Positions 45,261 through 56,873 of a stretch of 64,000 bases of DNA are shown here, one piece after another. The notes under the pieces were generated by a model. That model searched no databases. It saw nothing but the letters and a program-made list of their open reading frames with translations, and was not told the origin of the DNA. Each line of letters opens with the position of its first letter. Position 1 is the stretch's first letter. Made by a program: the position numbers and the translations under genes. The DNA comes from Kitasatospora sp. NBC_01246 (GTDB taxonomy: Bacteria; Actinomycetota; Actinomycetes; Streptomycetales; Streptomycetaceae), in NCBI RefSeq assembly GCF_036226505.1, contig NZ_CP108484.1, forward strand, positions 5,084,001 to 5,148,000, written 5' to 3'.

Positions 45261-45291
45261 CCGTGGCGCCCTCCAGGAAAGGGCGCCACGG
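45261..45291. terminator. Hairpin in the mfd upstream region
   Basis: 12-bp stem CCGTGGCGCCCT/AGGGCGCCACGG, 7-nt loop. It has no obvious gene to terminate on either strand. Confidence 0.6.
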
Positions 45292-45363
45292 TTCCCGGCG
45301 CTTGGGCGGGCGCCCCCACCCAGGGTCGCCCGGCCTCGCACCCCCGACCCCCATCGGGTGTGC

Positions 45364-45414
45364 GACTGTGCCCTCCGCAGCCATCCCCCACGGTTGGGTG
45401 CGGCGGGCACAGTC
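45364..45414. other. Two-part stem-loop, possible structured RNA
   Basis: Outer stem GACTGTGCCC/GGGCACAGTC (10 bp), a one-base internal mismatch, then inner stem CCGCA/TGCGG and a 19-nt loop with C- and G-runs. No coding signal overlaps it. Confidence 0.5.
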
Positions 45415-45666
45415 ACCATGGTGCGCGATCTCCATGGACGGCCAGTGACAGGAGTATGTCCAGTTCGTGGCGGATCGCGGAGGCGGAGCCGCAGCGTGCG
45501 GCCGGTGCTTCGTCCCCGTCCGGGCGCCGGCCCGGTCCGGCCCCGTGCCCGCCGCACCCGTCCCGCGGCCCCGCCGGGCCCGTGCGCCGCGTGCGTGTCG
45601 GCCCTGCGGCGTAGGCTGGAGACCCCCGGCCGCTCGGCGCGCCGGGCCGTTCGCGTTGCCCCGGCA

Positions 45667-45694
45667 GGCTGGTGCCGCCCGGGCGGCACCAGCC
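45667..45694. promoter_or_regulatory. 28-bp perfect palindrome just upstream of mfd
   Basis: The left half GGCTGGTGCCGCCC is followed directly by its exact reverse complement, ending 23 nt before the mfd ATG. It could be a protein-binding operator or an RNA hairpin in the mfd leader. Confidence 0.65.
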
Positions 45695-45717
45695 ACGGCA
45701 CGAAGAAGAGACTCCTG

Positions 45718-49347
<3,630 letters not shown>

Positions 49348-49551
49348 CGGCTTGCTCCGGCGGGTGTGCGGCGGCGGTCCCGGCGATGCGCCGGGGGCCG
49401 CCGCTCCCTGCTGTGCCCCGTCCTCGTTCCTGACTCCTCGCCCTGGGACCGGGGCCCGCGAAGCCCGCCGGCGGGTCGGTGCTGGACGGTACGGTGTGCG
49501 GGGTTCGTCCGTGCCGGGCCGACCGCCGTCCTCACCCGCTCAGGAGCGCAC

Positions 49552-50163
49552 ATGTCAGGGCAGTACCCCGGGCAGTTCGGACCACCGCCCGGCGGCGCGT
49601 TCCCCGGTGGCCTGCCCCACGGCGGGGCGCCGGGCACGGTGCCGTACCCCGCTCCGCCGCCGCCCGGTCCGGCCCGGCGGCCCGGGGAGGCGGCCGGGCC
49701 CTACGGGGTGCTCGGCCGGGTGCTGTGCGTCCTCACGCCGCTGGTGACGGTCGGCCTGCTCGGCATGATCCCCTCGCTGCTGCTGGCGGTCCGCCGCCGC
49801 CGGGCGTACGACATCCTCGGTGCGGCGGTGTTCGCCGCCCTCTTCCTCACCTACCTGGTCTGCGCGGGTGTGGCCGGCGGCACCGGCGACGCGCCCACCG
49901 CGGACACCGTCGGCATGGTGGCCATGGTGCTGATGTGGCTCGGCGCACCGCTGCACTTCCTGGCGATGGACCTGCGCGCGGTCTGGGAGGCGGGCCGGCC
50001 GAAGGCGCCCGCCGCGGCGGCGTACTACCCGCCGCCCGCCGCACCGTACGGACCGCCCGTGTCCGAGCCGGCCTACCCGCAGGCACCGGTCTCCGGGTAC
50101 GGCCCGCCCTTCGGGACCCCGACCCCGCCGCCCGCGCCCGGCTACGGGTACCCGGCCCCGTAG
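49552..50163 (+). CDS. Small Pro-rich multi-helix membrane protein
   Basis: A 203-aa protein. A Pro/Gly-rich N-terminus (GQYPGQFGPPPGGAFPGG) precedes three membrane helices (VLGRVLCVLTPLVTVGLLGM; AYDILGAAVFAALFLTYLVC; TVGMVAMVLMWLGAPLHFLA), and the tail has a Pro/Tyr/Gly-rich pattern (PPPAPGYGYPAP). In actinomycetes this design is typical of small membrane partners of Ser/Thr kinases. After its TAG stop the same frame runs on into kinase-like sequence, so it may once have been adjacent to, or part of, a kinase gene. Confidence 0.72.
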   Translation: MSGQYPGQFGPPPGGAFPGGLPHGGAPGTVPYPAPPPPGPARRPGEAAGPYGVLGRVLCVLTPLVTVGLLGMIPSLLLAVRRRRAYDILGAAVFAALFLTYLVCAGVAGGTGDAPTADTVGMVAMVLMWLGAPLHFLAMDLRAVWEAGRPKAPAAAAYYPPPAAPYGPPVSEPAYPQAPVSGYGPPFGTPTPPPAPGYGYPAP

Positions 50164-50700
50164 TCGACCCCGGTCCGGCTGGTCACCGTCTTCGACGCCG
50201 GGGAGGACGACGGCGAGCCGTACCTGGTGATGCAGCGCCTACCGGGTGTCAGCCTGGCCGACCTGATCGCCGAGGACGCGCGGTGCCCGCCGGAGCGCGC
50301 GGCCGCCGTGGCGGCCCGGCGCTGCGCGGCGCCGGCCACGCGGTACCCGTGGCCAACCGCGACCTGCAGCCCCAGCAATGTAACGTTCCGTGACGACGGC
50401 CGCACGATCCTGTTGGCCCCGAGGCGCACGCCGCGTACCGGGCCCTGCTCGGCGCTGCCCCGGGCCCCGACCCGGAGCGGGCGTTCGACGTGAGGGAGTG
50501 GATCGGCCCGCTGCTCGCGGCGGGCGGTGACGCCGCGGATGCCTGGCAGTGGCTGCTCCAGCTCCTGTTCTACCGCGAATGCCGTGACGGCCCGCACCAC
50601 CCGGCCGTCCGCCGACTGCGGCAGACCCTGGACACCCTCCAACCGCACCGCACCGCACCGCACCGCCAACGCCCCACGCCCCCGGCACGAGTGCCGCTCC
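50164..50700 (+). pseudogene. Decayed Ser/Thr protein kinase remnant
   Basis: Kinase motifs appear in changing frames. VRLVTVFDAGEDDGEPYLVM and PGVSLADLIAEDA occur in frame 1 from 50164; GHAVPVANRDLQP (a degraded HRDLKP, with Asn for His) in the next frame; and SNVTFRDDGRTILL back in frame 1. A further stretch to about 50640 (DVREWIGPLLAAGGDAADAW) is open in the other frame. No DFG is seen and the N-lobe is missing. It follows directly after the stop of the small membrane protein. Confidence 0.7.
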
Positions 50701-50723
50701 CTGGCCGCCGGCCCGTTGAGCTG

Positions 50724-50753
50724 GAGTGGGAAGTCGGCGGGTCCGACTTCCTG
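50724..50753. repeat. 30-bp palindromic element, copy 1 (inverted relative to the others)
   Basis: Palindromic element with arms GGAAGTCGG/CCGACTTCC, flanked by GAGTGG and TG. Its reverse complement matches the copy at 54696-54725 in 29 of 30 positions. Confidence 0.88.
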
Positions 50754-50866
50754 CGCGCGTGCAGCGTGAGTCGGGCGAGCAGCGTGGCCCGTTGGGGCGG
50801 CTCGCCTGGGCCGGGTATGACTTTCGGCAGATTCGGTGCTGCTGCTCGCCTCCTACTGTCGTAGCC

Positions 50867-52318
50867 GTGAGGGTGAACGGTGAGTGGTGGAGCAGGTGGA
50901 GCAGGTGGCTCGACGGGGCGCTGCTGGTGGGTACGGCGGTGGCCACGGGGGCGTGCGCGGTGAGCATCTGGTGGGCGCTGCCCGCGATCGCCACGGCGTT
51001 CCTGGCCGGGTGGCGGACGGATCGCGTGCGCTGGGCCGTGACCGTGCTGGCCGCGGTCGTGGCGGGCGGGGTGACGGTGGCATTGGCGGTACCGGCCTGG
51101 ATGGTCCCGGGGACGTCCTTCCTCTCGCTGGTGGTCTGCGCGGGCATGGCGCCCTGGATGGCGGGCCGGTTCTGGCGGCAGTCCCAGGAACTGGTCCGGG
51201 CCGGCTGGGAGCGGGCGGAGCGGCTGGAGCGCGAGCAGCAACTGGTGGCGGAGCAGGCCCGGCTGCGGGAGCGGGCCCGGATCGCCCAGGACATGCACGA
51301 CGCCCTCGGCCATGACCTGAGCCTGATCGCCCTGCGGGCCGGTGCCCTGAAGCTGGCACCCGACCTCGCCCCGGCGCACCGGGAGGCGGCCCAGGAGATC
51401 CGCAAGGGTGCCGGAGCGGCCGTGGAACGCCTTGCCGAGGTGATCGGCATCCTCCGGGAGACGGACGCGGCGGGCGAGGCCGCCCGGGGCCCCGCCGACG
51501 CGGGGGTCGCCCACCTGGTGGAGGAGGCGGCCGCCGCCGGTCTGCAGGTCCGCCTGGCGATGACGGGCCCGGCGGACGCTCTGCCGCGCGCGGTGGAGCA
51601 CGCCGTGTACCGGGTGACCCAGGAGGCGCTGACCAACGCGGCCAAGCACGCCCCACAGGCGAGGGTCGGCGTGCGGGTCGCCCACACGCCGGAGGGCGTC
51701 CGCGTCCAGGTGGTGAACGGGCCGCCACCGGTGGGTCCAGCGGCAGCACCGGCAGCACCGGCAGCACCGAACGCGGGCGGCCGTGGGCTGATCGGCCTGG
51801 CCGAGCGGGTCAGACTGGCCGGCGGCACCTTCCGGTACGGGCCGCGCGCCGAGGGCGGCGGGTTCGAGGTGCTCGCCCACCTGCCGCGCGCCGGCGCCGC
51901 CGTCACTCCGCCGCCCGGGCCCGCCCCGGTCTCCCCCATCCGTGAACTCAGCCGCGCCCGCCGCCGGGTGGGCCGGATGATGGCGGCGACCGTACTGGTG
52001 CCACTGGTCACCGTGCTGGCGCTGACCGCCGTCCTGCGGGGGTGGACGATCTACACGGCCGGCCGTGCCGTGCTGGAACCGGCGGACTACGCGTCGCTGC
52101 GGATCGGTCAGGACCGGGCGACGGTCCAGCGGTTTCTGCCTGCCCATCAGTTTCCGTACCATCCGTCCGTGGGGAACCCGCCACCCCGGGGAGAAGGAGT
52201 GACGTGCGAGTACTACGCGATCACCGCCGAGCCGTTCGACGACGACCGTTCCGGCGATGCGTACCGGCTCTGCTTCCAACGGGACGTACTGATCTCCTTG
52301 GAAGCGCTGATCGCGTGA
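50867..52318 (+). CDS. Sensor histidine kinase with C-terminal membrane-anchored extracytoplasmic domain
   Basis: A 483-aa NarL-type kinase. Several N-terminal helices (residues 15-110) are followed by a coiled coil, HisKA_3 (RARIAQDMHDALGHDLSLIA, phospho-His in MHDALGH), HATPase (AVYRVTQEALTNAAKHA; GRGLIGLAERVRLAGG), then a C-terminal helix (MMAATVLVPLVTVLALTAVL) and about 90 residues on the outside (YASLRIGQDRATVQRFLPAH .. CEYYAITAEPFDDDRSGDAY), which resembles a BamE/SmpA-like pattern. A three-fold GCAGCACCG repeat lies in the HATPase. It is separated from the response regulator by 7 nt. A GTG start was chosen; a second GTG lies 6 nt downstream. Confidence 0.87.
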   Translation: MRVNGEWWSRWSRWLDGALLVGTAVATGACAVSIWWALPAIATAFLAGWRTDRVRWAVTVLAAVVAGGVTVALAVPAWMVPGTSFLSLVVCAGMAPWMAGRFWRQSQELVRAGWERAERLEREQQLVAEQARLRERARIAQDMHDALGHDLSLIALRAGALKLAPDLAPAHREAAQEIRKGAGAAVERLAEVIGILRETDAAGEAARGPADAGVAHLVEEAAAAGLQVRLAMTGPADALPRAVEHAVYRVTQEALTNAAKHAPQARVGVRVAHTPEGVRVQVVNGPPPVGPAAAPAAPAAPNAGGRGLIGLAERVRLAGGTFRYGPRAEGGGFEVLAHLPRAGAAVTPPPGPAPVSPIRELSRARRRVGRMMAATVLVPLVTVLALTAVLRGWTIYTAGRAVLEPADYASLRIGQDRATVQRFLPAHQFPYHPSVGNPPPRGEGVTCEYYAITAEPFDDDRSGDAYRLCFQRDVLISLEALIA

Positions 52319-52325
52319 GCGCCGG

Positions 52326-53051
52326 ATGAGCGGCGGCGAGCGGGCCGCCGCCGGTACACCGATCCGGGTGGTGATCGCCGACGACGAGCCGATGGTCCGG
52401 GCCGGCGTCCGCGCCGTGCTCACCACCGATCCGGGGATCGAGATCGTCGCCGAGACCGGGGACGGCCGGGAGGCCGTCGAGCTGGTCCGCCGCCACCGCC
52501 CCGATGTCGTGGTGCTGGACATCCGGATGCCCGGCACGGACGGCATCACCGCCGCCGCCGAGATCCGCCGCTCCGGCGCGGCCACCGGGATCGTCATGCT
52601 GACGACCTTCGGCGAGGACGACTTCATCCTGCGGGCCCTAGGCGGTGGCGCCAACGGGTTCCTGATCAAGTCGGGTGAGCCGGAGGAACTGATCGCCGGG
52701 GTGCGGGCGGTGGCGGACGGCGCCGCCTACCTCTCACCCAAGGTGGCCGCGCGCGTGGTCGCCCACCTCGCCGCCAGCGGAGCCGGCGGGCCGGCCGACC
52801 GACGTTCCGCCGCGCTTGAACAGGTGGCCGCGCTGACCACCCGGGAGCGGGAGGTGCTGACGCTGATCGCCGCCGGACTGTCCAACGGGCAGATCGCCCG
52901 CCGGATCGGGGTCGTGGAGGGGACCGTGAAAGCCCATGTGAGCTCCGTCCTGGCGCGGCTCGGAGTGGCCAACCGGGCGGCCGCCGCCGTCCTCGCCCAC
53001 GAGGCCGGCCTGACCACCGGCGGAACGTGCGCGGGCGGTCCGCGCGCCTGA
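52326..53051 (+). CDS. NarL/LuxR response regulator partner of the adjacent kinase
   Basis: A 241-aa response regulator. Receiver: IRVVIADDEPMVRAGV, phospho-Asp in DVVVLDIRMPGTDG, Thr in MLTTFGEDD and Lys in GFLIKSGEPEE. C-terminal LuxR helix-turn-helix: LTTREREVLTLIAAGLSNGQ and VVEGTVKAHVSSVLARLG. All receiver residues are intact. It is in an operon with the kinase 7 nt upstream. Its 3' third is overlapped on the other strand by the PAP2 gene. Confidence 0.93.
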   Translation: MSGGERAAAGTPIRVVIADDEPMVRAGVRAVLTTDPGIEIVAETGDGREAVELVRRHRPDVVVLDIRMPGTDGITAAAEIRRSGAATGIVMLTTFGEDDFILRALGGGANGFLIKSGEPEELIAGVRAVADGAAYLSPKVAARVVAHLAASGAGGPADRRSAALEQVAALTTREREVLTLIAAGLSNGQIARRIGVVEGTVKAHVSSVLARLGVANRAAAAVLAHEAGLTTGGTCAGGPRA

Positions 53052-53867
53052 CGGCCGCGCCGCCGCCAGCGGGCCCAGCACCCGTATCCCGACCGGCGAT
53101 GCCACCGCCGCCGTGGCGACCGGCAGGAGCGCGACGACCACCGCCGCGGTGATCGCCCCGCCGAGAACGGCCCCGGCGACCACGTCGTGCGGATAGTGCA
53201 CCCCGGCGGCCACCCGCAGCGCGGCCGTCGCGATCCCGACCGGGACGACCAGCAGGGCCCAGCGCGGCCGCAGCAGGACCAGACCGGTCGCCAGGGCGGC
53301 GGCCAGGGTCGCGTGGTTGCTGGGGAAGGACCAGTCGCCCGGCGGCGGGCAGTGCGCGACGACGGGGTGTGCCGACAGGGCGTCGGGCAGGGCGCGACAG
53401 GGCCGCTCCTCGTCGACCACGACCTTCAGCACCTCGCTCGCCCCGTAGGCGAGGACGGTGCCGAGCCCGGTGAGCGCGACCCCCGCGACCGCGTCGGCGG
53501 CGCGTCGGCCGCGGGCCGTCCACCAGCAGAGCACCAGCAGCAGCCCGAGCACCAGCAACCCCGCCTCGCTGGCGGGCTCCAGCAGCGAGGCGAGCCGGTG
53601 CGGCGCGTCGACGACGACATCGGCCACCCGCCGGTAGCCGCCGGCGGACGCGCCGCCGGTCACCCGTACCGGCCCGCCGTGCCCGGCGGCCCGCCCACCG
53701 CCTGTCGGTGCCAGCCACCCGACCACGGCGGTGCCCGCACCCAGCACCGCCACCGCTACCGCCACCCGGGTGCCGGTCGCCCTGCTCGCCCCGACCCTTC
53801 CGGCCCCGACCCCTTCCGCCTCGACCGTCCTCGTCCTGACCGCTCTCTTCCTGGCCCTGTTCGTCAT
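52734..53867 (-). CDS. PAP2 family lipid phosphatase, extended over the response regulator
   Basis: Motifs of type 2 phosphatidic-acid phosphatases are clear: KVVVDEERP (KxxxxxxRP), FPSNHATL (PSNH form of PSGH) and RVAAGVHYPHDV (RxxxxxHxxxD), within a six-helix membrane domain covering about residues 25-240. Such enzymes dephosphorylate undecaprenyl pyrophosphate or phosphatidate. The conserved part ends near 53050, but the frame stays open to a stop at 52734, adding about 105 residues antisense to the response regulator (KAHV.. region). The natural stop has probably been lost. The start at 53867 has no good ribosome-binding site; an upstream GTG at 53978 is possible. Confidence 0.75.
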   Translation of the reverse strand: MTNRARKRAVRTRTVEAEGVGAGRVGASRATGTRVAVAVAVLGAGTAVVGWLAPTGGGRAAGHGGPVRVTGGASAGGYRRVADVVVDAPHRLASLLEPASEAGLLVLGLLLVLCWWTARGRRAADAVAGVALTGLGTVLAYGASEVLKVVVDEERPCRALPDALSAHPVVAHCPPPGDWSFPSNHATLAAALATGLVLLRPRWALLVVPVGIATAALRVAAGVHYPHDVVAGAVLGGAITAAVVVALLPVATAAVASPVGIRVLGPLAAARPSGARTARARSAGGQAGLVGEDGGGRPVGHSEPRQDGAHMGFHGPLHDPDPAGDLPVGQSGGDQRQHLPLPGGQRGHLFKRGGTSVGRPAGSAGGEVGDHARGHLG

Positions 53868-54082
53868 GGTCAGGACGGTAGGGGTGGCCGGGGGACCGAC
53901 GCCCGGGTCGAAAGGCAGGGGGAGACCTGGACGATCGTCGGGGTTGACGCCGCACGCCGGGTGAGCCGTTCGGGGCACGGTCCGCGCCGAGGGGGCCGGG
54001 CCGCCCTACCCTCGGGACACCGTCCGGCCGCTCGCGGGAAGGCGCCTCCGAACGCCTGCCGCCCCCACCCCGGAGACCAGCC

Positions 54083-54676
54083 ATGCACCGTCGGACCGCC
54101 GTCGTCGTCGGCGCCCTGCTCGCCGTCCCGACGCTGGCCGCCTGCGGGGCCGACGGGCTGACGCCGGGCACGGCGGCCGTGCTGGACGGCCGGCGGATCC
54201 CGGTGGCGGCCGTCGAGGCCCGGGTCGCGGAGCTGCGCGAGGCGGCCGGCGGCGCCTCCGCGGACGCCCGCCGGCCGCCGGACGGACTGGTACGACGGGC
54301 CGTCACGGACCTGGTGCTCGACGCGGTCGTCGCCCGCGCACTGGCCGACCGCGGGCTCGCGGTGGGCGGCGCGGAGGTGGCGGCGGCCCGGACGGCGGCG
54401 CAGGACCGGTACGGCGGTGCCGGCCCGCTCGCCCGCGTCCTGGCCGCCCGGGGTGTCCCCGGTCCCGGGGTCGACGACTACTTCCGTCGCGAGCTGAGCA
54501 TCCGCCGCCTCGCCGCCGCCACGGGCCAGGACGCCGCCACCCCGGCGGGCGACCACACCGTCCGCCTCGCCCTGGCCGAAGCCGCCCTCCACCTGCGCGT
54601 CAACCCCCGCTACGGCACCTGGAACGCCGACCGGGTCGCCCTCCTCCCCGACACCCCGCCCTGGCTGGCCGGCTGA
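54083..54676 (+). CDS. SurA N-domain-like lipoprotein
   Basis: A 197-aa lipoprotein. The signal and lipobox read VVVGALLAVPTLAACGADGL (Cys about residue 21). The rest resembles the N-terminal chaperone domain of SurA/PrsA-type foldases without a parvulin domain: AAVLDGRRIPVAAVEARVAE, RRAVTDLVLDAVVARALADR and DDYFRRELSIRRLA, with a typical C-terminal NPRYGTWNADRVALLPDTPP. It is probably attached to the outer face of the membrane and helps exported proteins. It lies upstream of mazG; its stop codon lies in the first unit of a 114-bp duplication. Confidence 0.82.
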   Translation: MHRRTAVVVGALLAVPTLAACGADGLTPGTAAVLDGRRIPVAAVEARVAELREAAGGASADARRPPDGLVRRAVTDLVLDAVVARALADRGLAVGGAEVAAARTAAQDRYGGAGPLARVLAARGVPGPGVDDYFRRELSIRRLAAATGQDAATPAGDHTVRLALAEAALHLRVNPRYGTWNADRVALLPDTPPWLAG

Positions 54677-54695
54677 CCCTCAGGCCCGACGAGCA

Positions 54696-54725
54696 CAGGA
54701 AGTCGGACCGGCCGACTTCCCACTC
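54696..54725. repeat. 30-bp palindromic element, copy 2
   Basis: Arms GGAAGTCGG/CCGACTTCC with loop ACCGG, flanked by CA and CACTC; inverted relative to copy 1 at 50724. Confidence 0.88.
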
Positions 54726-54809
54726 CGCGCGCCGCGACCGGTACGCGCCCCTGCGGCGGAACGGGGCGGGCGGGGGCCCATGCCGGCTGGCCCTCAGGTT
54801 CGACGGGCA

Positions 54810-54839
54810 CAGGAAGTCGGACCGGTCGACTTCTCACTC
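54810..54839. repeat. 30-bp palindromic element, copy 3
   Basis: Matches copy 2 except for two C-to-T changes in the right arm; 114 bp downstream of copy 2 in the same orientation. Confidence 0.85.
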
Positions 54840-55309
54840 CGTGCCGCGCGACCGGCCCGCGCCGCTGCGGCCGAACGGGAGGGGCGAGGACCCATGGGCC
54901 TGCCGCCGTCCTTCGACCGAGGGGGCGGAGCCGGACCGGCACCGGGGCCTGCCGCTGCCCCTCTGTGTCGGGTGCGCCAGGCGGTGCGGGGCGGCGGGCC
55001 GGCACGTACCCCGACGTCGTCTTCCGGGTCGGGCGGAGGGCGGTGGGGCGCGGCCGACACCCGGGCCAGCCGTCGCCCTCGGGGGCGGGCGGAGTACGGC
55101 GGTGGGGCCAGTCCGGTGCCGTGGTCTCGCCGCCTCGGGGGCTGATGCCTGTCGCCCGTCGGGCCGGGCGGAGGGCGGTGCCGGACCCTGACCGGTACCC
55201 GCCCCCGGGCGATACCCGGTACGCGGCCTGACCGGCACCTGCCCCGCCGTCCCCCTGGCCGGGTGAAACGTGGAGGCGGGGGCTCACCGGGGCCGGGTAG
55301 GTTCGGGGT

Positions 55310-56329
55310 GTGACGAATCTTCCGGGCGCGAAGCTGATCCTGCTCACCACCACCCACCGGGTGGCTCCCGGCCTGCTGGCCTGGCCCGCCTGGGAGGCGC
55401 TGAGGTCGGCCGGGCGGGTGCTCGCCGGGGACGCCGCGCACCCGCAGCTGCCGGCGGTGCGGCAGGCGGGGGTCGAGGTGGAGGTGGTGGCGCCCGGTTC
55501 GGCGCCCGCGCTCGCCCGGCTGCTGACCGGACAGCCGGCCGCCTCGGGGCCGACGGTCTGGCTGGGCAGCCCGGACGGCGACCCCGGGCTCACCGACGCG
55601 CTGGCGCGCCTCGCGGTCGAGCACGCGGGCGAGGTGCCCGAGATCGAGGTGCTGCCCGGTTCGTACGACCTGCCGGGCGCGCGGCTGCTGGACCTGGTCT
55701 CGGTGATGGACCGCCTTCGCTCGCCCGGCGGCTGCCCCTGGGACGCCGAGCAGACCCACGCCAGCCTGGTGAAGTACCTGGTGGAGGAGTCCTTCGAGCT
55801 GGTCGAGGCGATCGAGGAGGGGGACCGCGACACGCTCCGCGAGGAGCTGGGCGACGTCCTGCTCCAGGTCTTCTTCCACTCCCGGATCGCCGAGGAGCAC
55901 CCCACCGACGCGTTCTCCATCGACGACGTGGCGGGTGACATCGTCGAGAAGCTGATGTACCGCCACCCGCACGTGTTCGGGGATGTCGAGGCCGAGGGCG
56001 CCGCCGAGGTGGAGGCGAACTGGGAGGCGCTGAAGGCCGCCGAGAAGTCGGAGCGCGAGTCGGTGCTGGACGGCGTGCCGGCCGGTCTTCCCGCGCTGGC
56101 GTACGCGGCGAAGCTGGTGTCCCGGGTGCGCCGGGCGGGCTTCACCGGTGTGCCGGACGCGGCCTACGAGCTGCCCGCGGAGCTCACGGCGGAGTCGGCG
56201 GGCCGGCTGCTGCTCGCGGTGGCGCAGCGGGCGTTCGACGCGGGGGTGGACGTGGACGCCGCGCTCCGGGCGGCCGCGCGCGGCTACCGGGACGCCGTGC
56301 GCGCCGCCGAGGGGCTCAAGCCCGAGTAG
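55310..56329 (+). CDS. mazG: Nucleoside triphosphate pyrophosphohydrolase (MazG)
   Basis: A 339-aa protein. The C-terminal all-alpha MazG domain is intact: RLRSPGGCPWDAEQTHASLV, VEESFELVEAIEEGDRDTLR (E-x-x-E metal ligands) and EELGDVLLQVFFHSRIAEE, then YRHPHVFGD. The first 110 residues are an extra N-terminal domain, common in actinomycete MazG. It hydrolyses (d)NTPs to monophosphates, cleaning the nucleotide pool. The GTG start follows a GGTAGGTTCGG leader. It lies 110 nt before the end of the convergent SDR remnant. Confidence 0.92.
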   Translation: MTNLPGAKLILLTTTHRVAPGLLAWPAWEALRSAGRVLAGDAAHPQLPAVRQAGVEVEVVAPGSAPALARLLTGQPAASGPTVWLGSPDGDPGLTDALARLAVEHAGEVPEIEVLPGSYDLPGARLLDLVSVMDRLRSPGGCPWDAEQTHASLVKYLVEESFELVEAIEEGDRDTLREELGDVLLQVFFHSRIAEEHPTDAFSIDDVAGDIVEKLMYRHPHVFGDVEAEGAAEVEANWEALKAAEKSERESVLDGVPAGLPALAYAAKLVSRVRRAGFTGVPDAAYELPAELTAESAGRLLLAVAQRAFDAGVDVDAALRAAARGYRDAVRAAEGLKPE

Positions 56330-56370
56330 CCCCGAGCGGCCCCCCGGAGCACGCCCGGGCCGAGACCCGC

Positions 56371-56429
56371 GCCCGGGCACGCCCGCACCGCGACCGCCGC
56401 CCGGGCACGCCGCCCGCACCGCGACCCGC
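56371..56429. repeat. Two-copy imperfect tandem repeat
   Basis: GCCCGGGCACG..CCCGCACCGCGACC occurs twice in a row (27 and 31 nt) between convergent mazG and the SDR-like gene. Confidence 0.7.
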
Positions 56430-56438
56430 CGCCCCCCG

Positions 56439-56873
56439 TCAGACCGCCGCGACGTCCTCCACCGCCCGGCGCTGCACCGGGACCACCTCGTCGACGACCT
56501 CGGCGATCGCCTCGCCGACCAGGGCGAGCAGTTCGGCCAGCCGCTCCAGGTCGAGGTGGTCCGGCAGCTCGGCGAGGGAGACGACGCGCTCGCCGCCCGG
56601 CCCGGCGACGCAGAACAGGTCGATCGGGCCGAGGTGCTTCTCGGTGGTGTCGACCAGGGCGGCGATGTCGCTCGGGCGGCGGATGTCGCCGCAGACGCCG
56701 ACGACCGGGCAGCCCGGCCGGTCGAGTTCGGTGGCGAGGTCCTCGGCGATGCCGACCTGCTGGTCGGCGATGAGGACGCCGGAGGCGCCCGCGGCGGTGA
56801 ACCGGCGGGCGAGGCCGGCTCCCGACCCGCCGGCGAGTACGGCGATGACCACGACTGCCCCGGTGACCCGCAT
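56439..56873 (-). CDS. Truncated short-chain dehydrogenase-like protein
   Basis: A 144-aa protein. The N-terminal half is a recognisable SDR Rossmann fold (VVVIAVLAGGSGAGLARRFT with the TGxxxGxG replaced by GGSGAG; VCGDIRRPSDIAALVDTTEK; IDLFCVAGP in place of NNAG), but the catalytic Ser-Tyr-Lys part is absent. It ends in an unrelated acidic stretch (ALVGEAIAEVVDEVVPVQRR). It could be a remnant of a 250-aa SDR or a small conserved derivative. The ATG at 56873 follows GGAGGAGCGCACC. Confidence 0.55.
   Translation of the reverse strand: MRVTGAVVVIAVLAGGSGAGLARRFTAAGASGVLIADQQVGIAEDLATELDRPGCPVVGVCGDIRRPSDIAALVDTTEKHLGPIDLFCVAGPGGERVVSLAELPDHLDLERLAELLALVGEAIAEVVDEVVPVQRRAVEDVAAV

Larger units (their letters stand above)
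44930..45717. other. Long 5' region before mfd with several hairpins
   Basis: 788 nt without a convincing gene; the frames crossing it are Arg-rich without normal codon bias. It contains a terminator-like hairpin (45261-45291), a long two-part hairpin (45364-45414) and a perfect 28-bp palindrome (45667-45694) 24 nt before mfd. Confidence 0.6.
54668..54895. repeat. 114-bp tandem duplication carrying the 30-bp palindrome
   Basis: Unit A (54668-54781) begins in the last codons of the lipoprotein gene; unit B (54782-54895) follows directly with scattered differences. Both contain CAGGAAGTCGGACCGG plus the pairing arm and both end in a G-rich run before CCCATG. Confidence 0.8.
54677..55309. other. 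Intergenic region upstream of mazG
   Basis: 633 nt. Apart from the 114-bp duplication, only Pro/Arg-rich open frames without coding bias were seen. The mazG promoter should be in its last 100 nt. Confidence 0.5.

Noticed and set aside
45040..45717. N-terminal extension of mfd to 45040
   Set aside because: The stretch has no family similarity, is Arg/Gly-rich and contains hairpins; the ATG at 45718 gives the usual Mfd N-terminus.
50164..50700. The 124-aa frame at 50490-50864 as a separate gene
   Set aside because: No ribosome-binding site; its sequence continues the degraded upstream frame and the end is Arg-rich.
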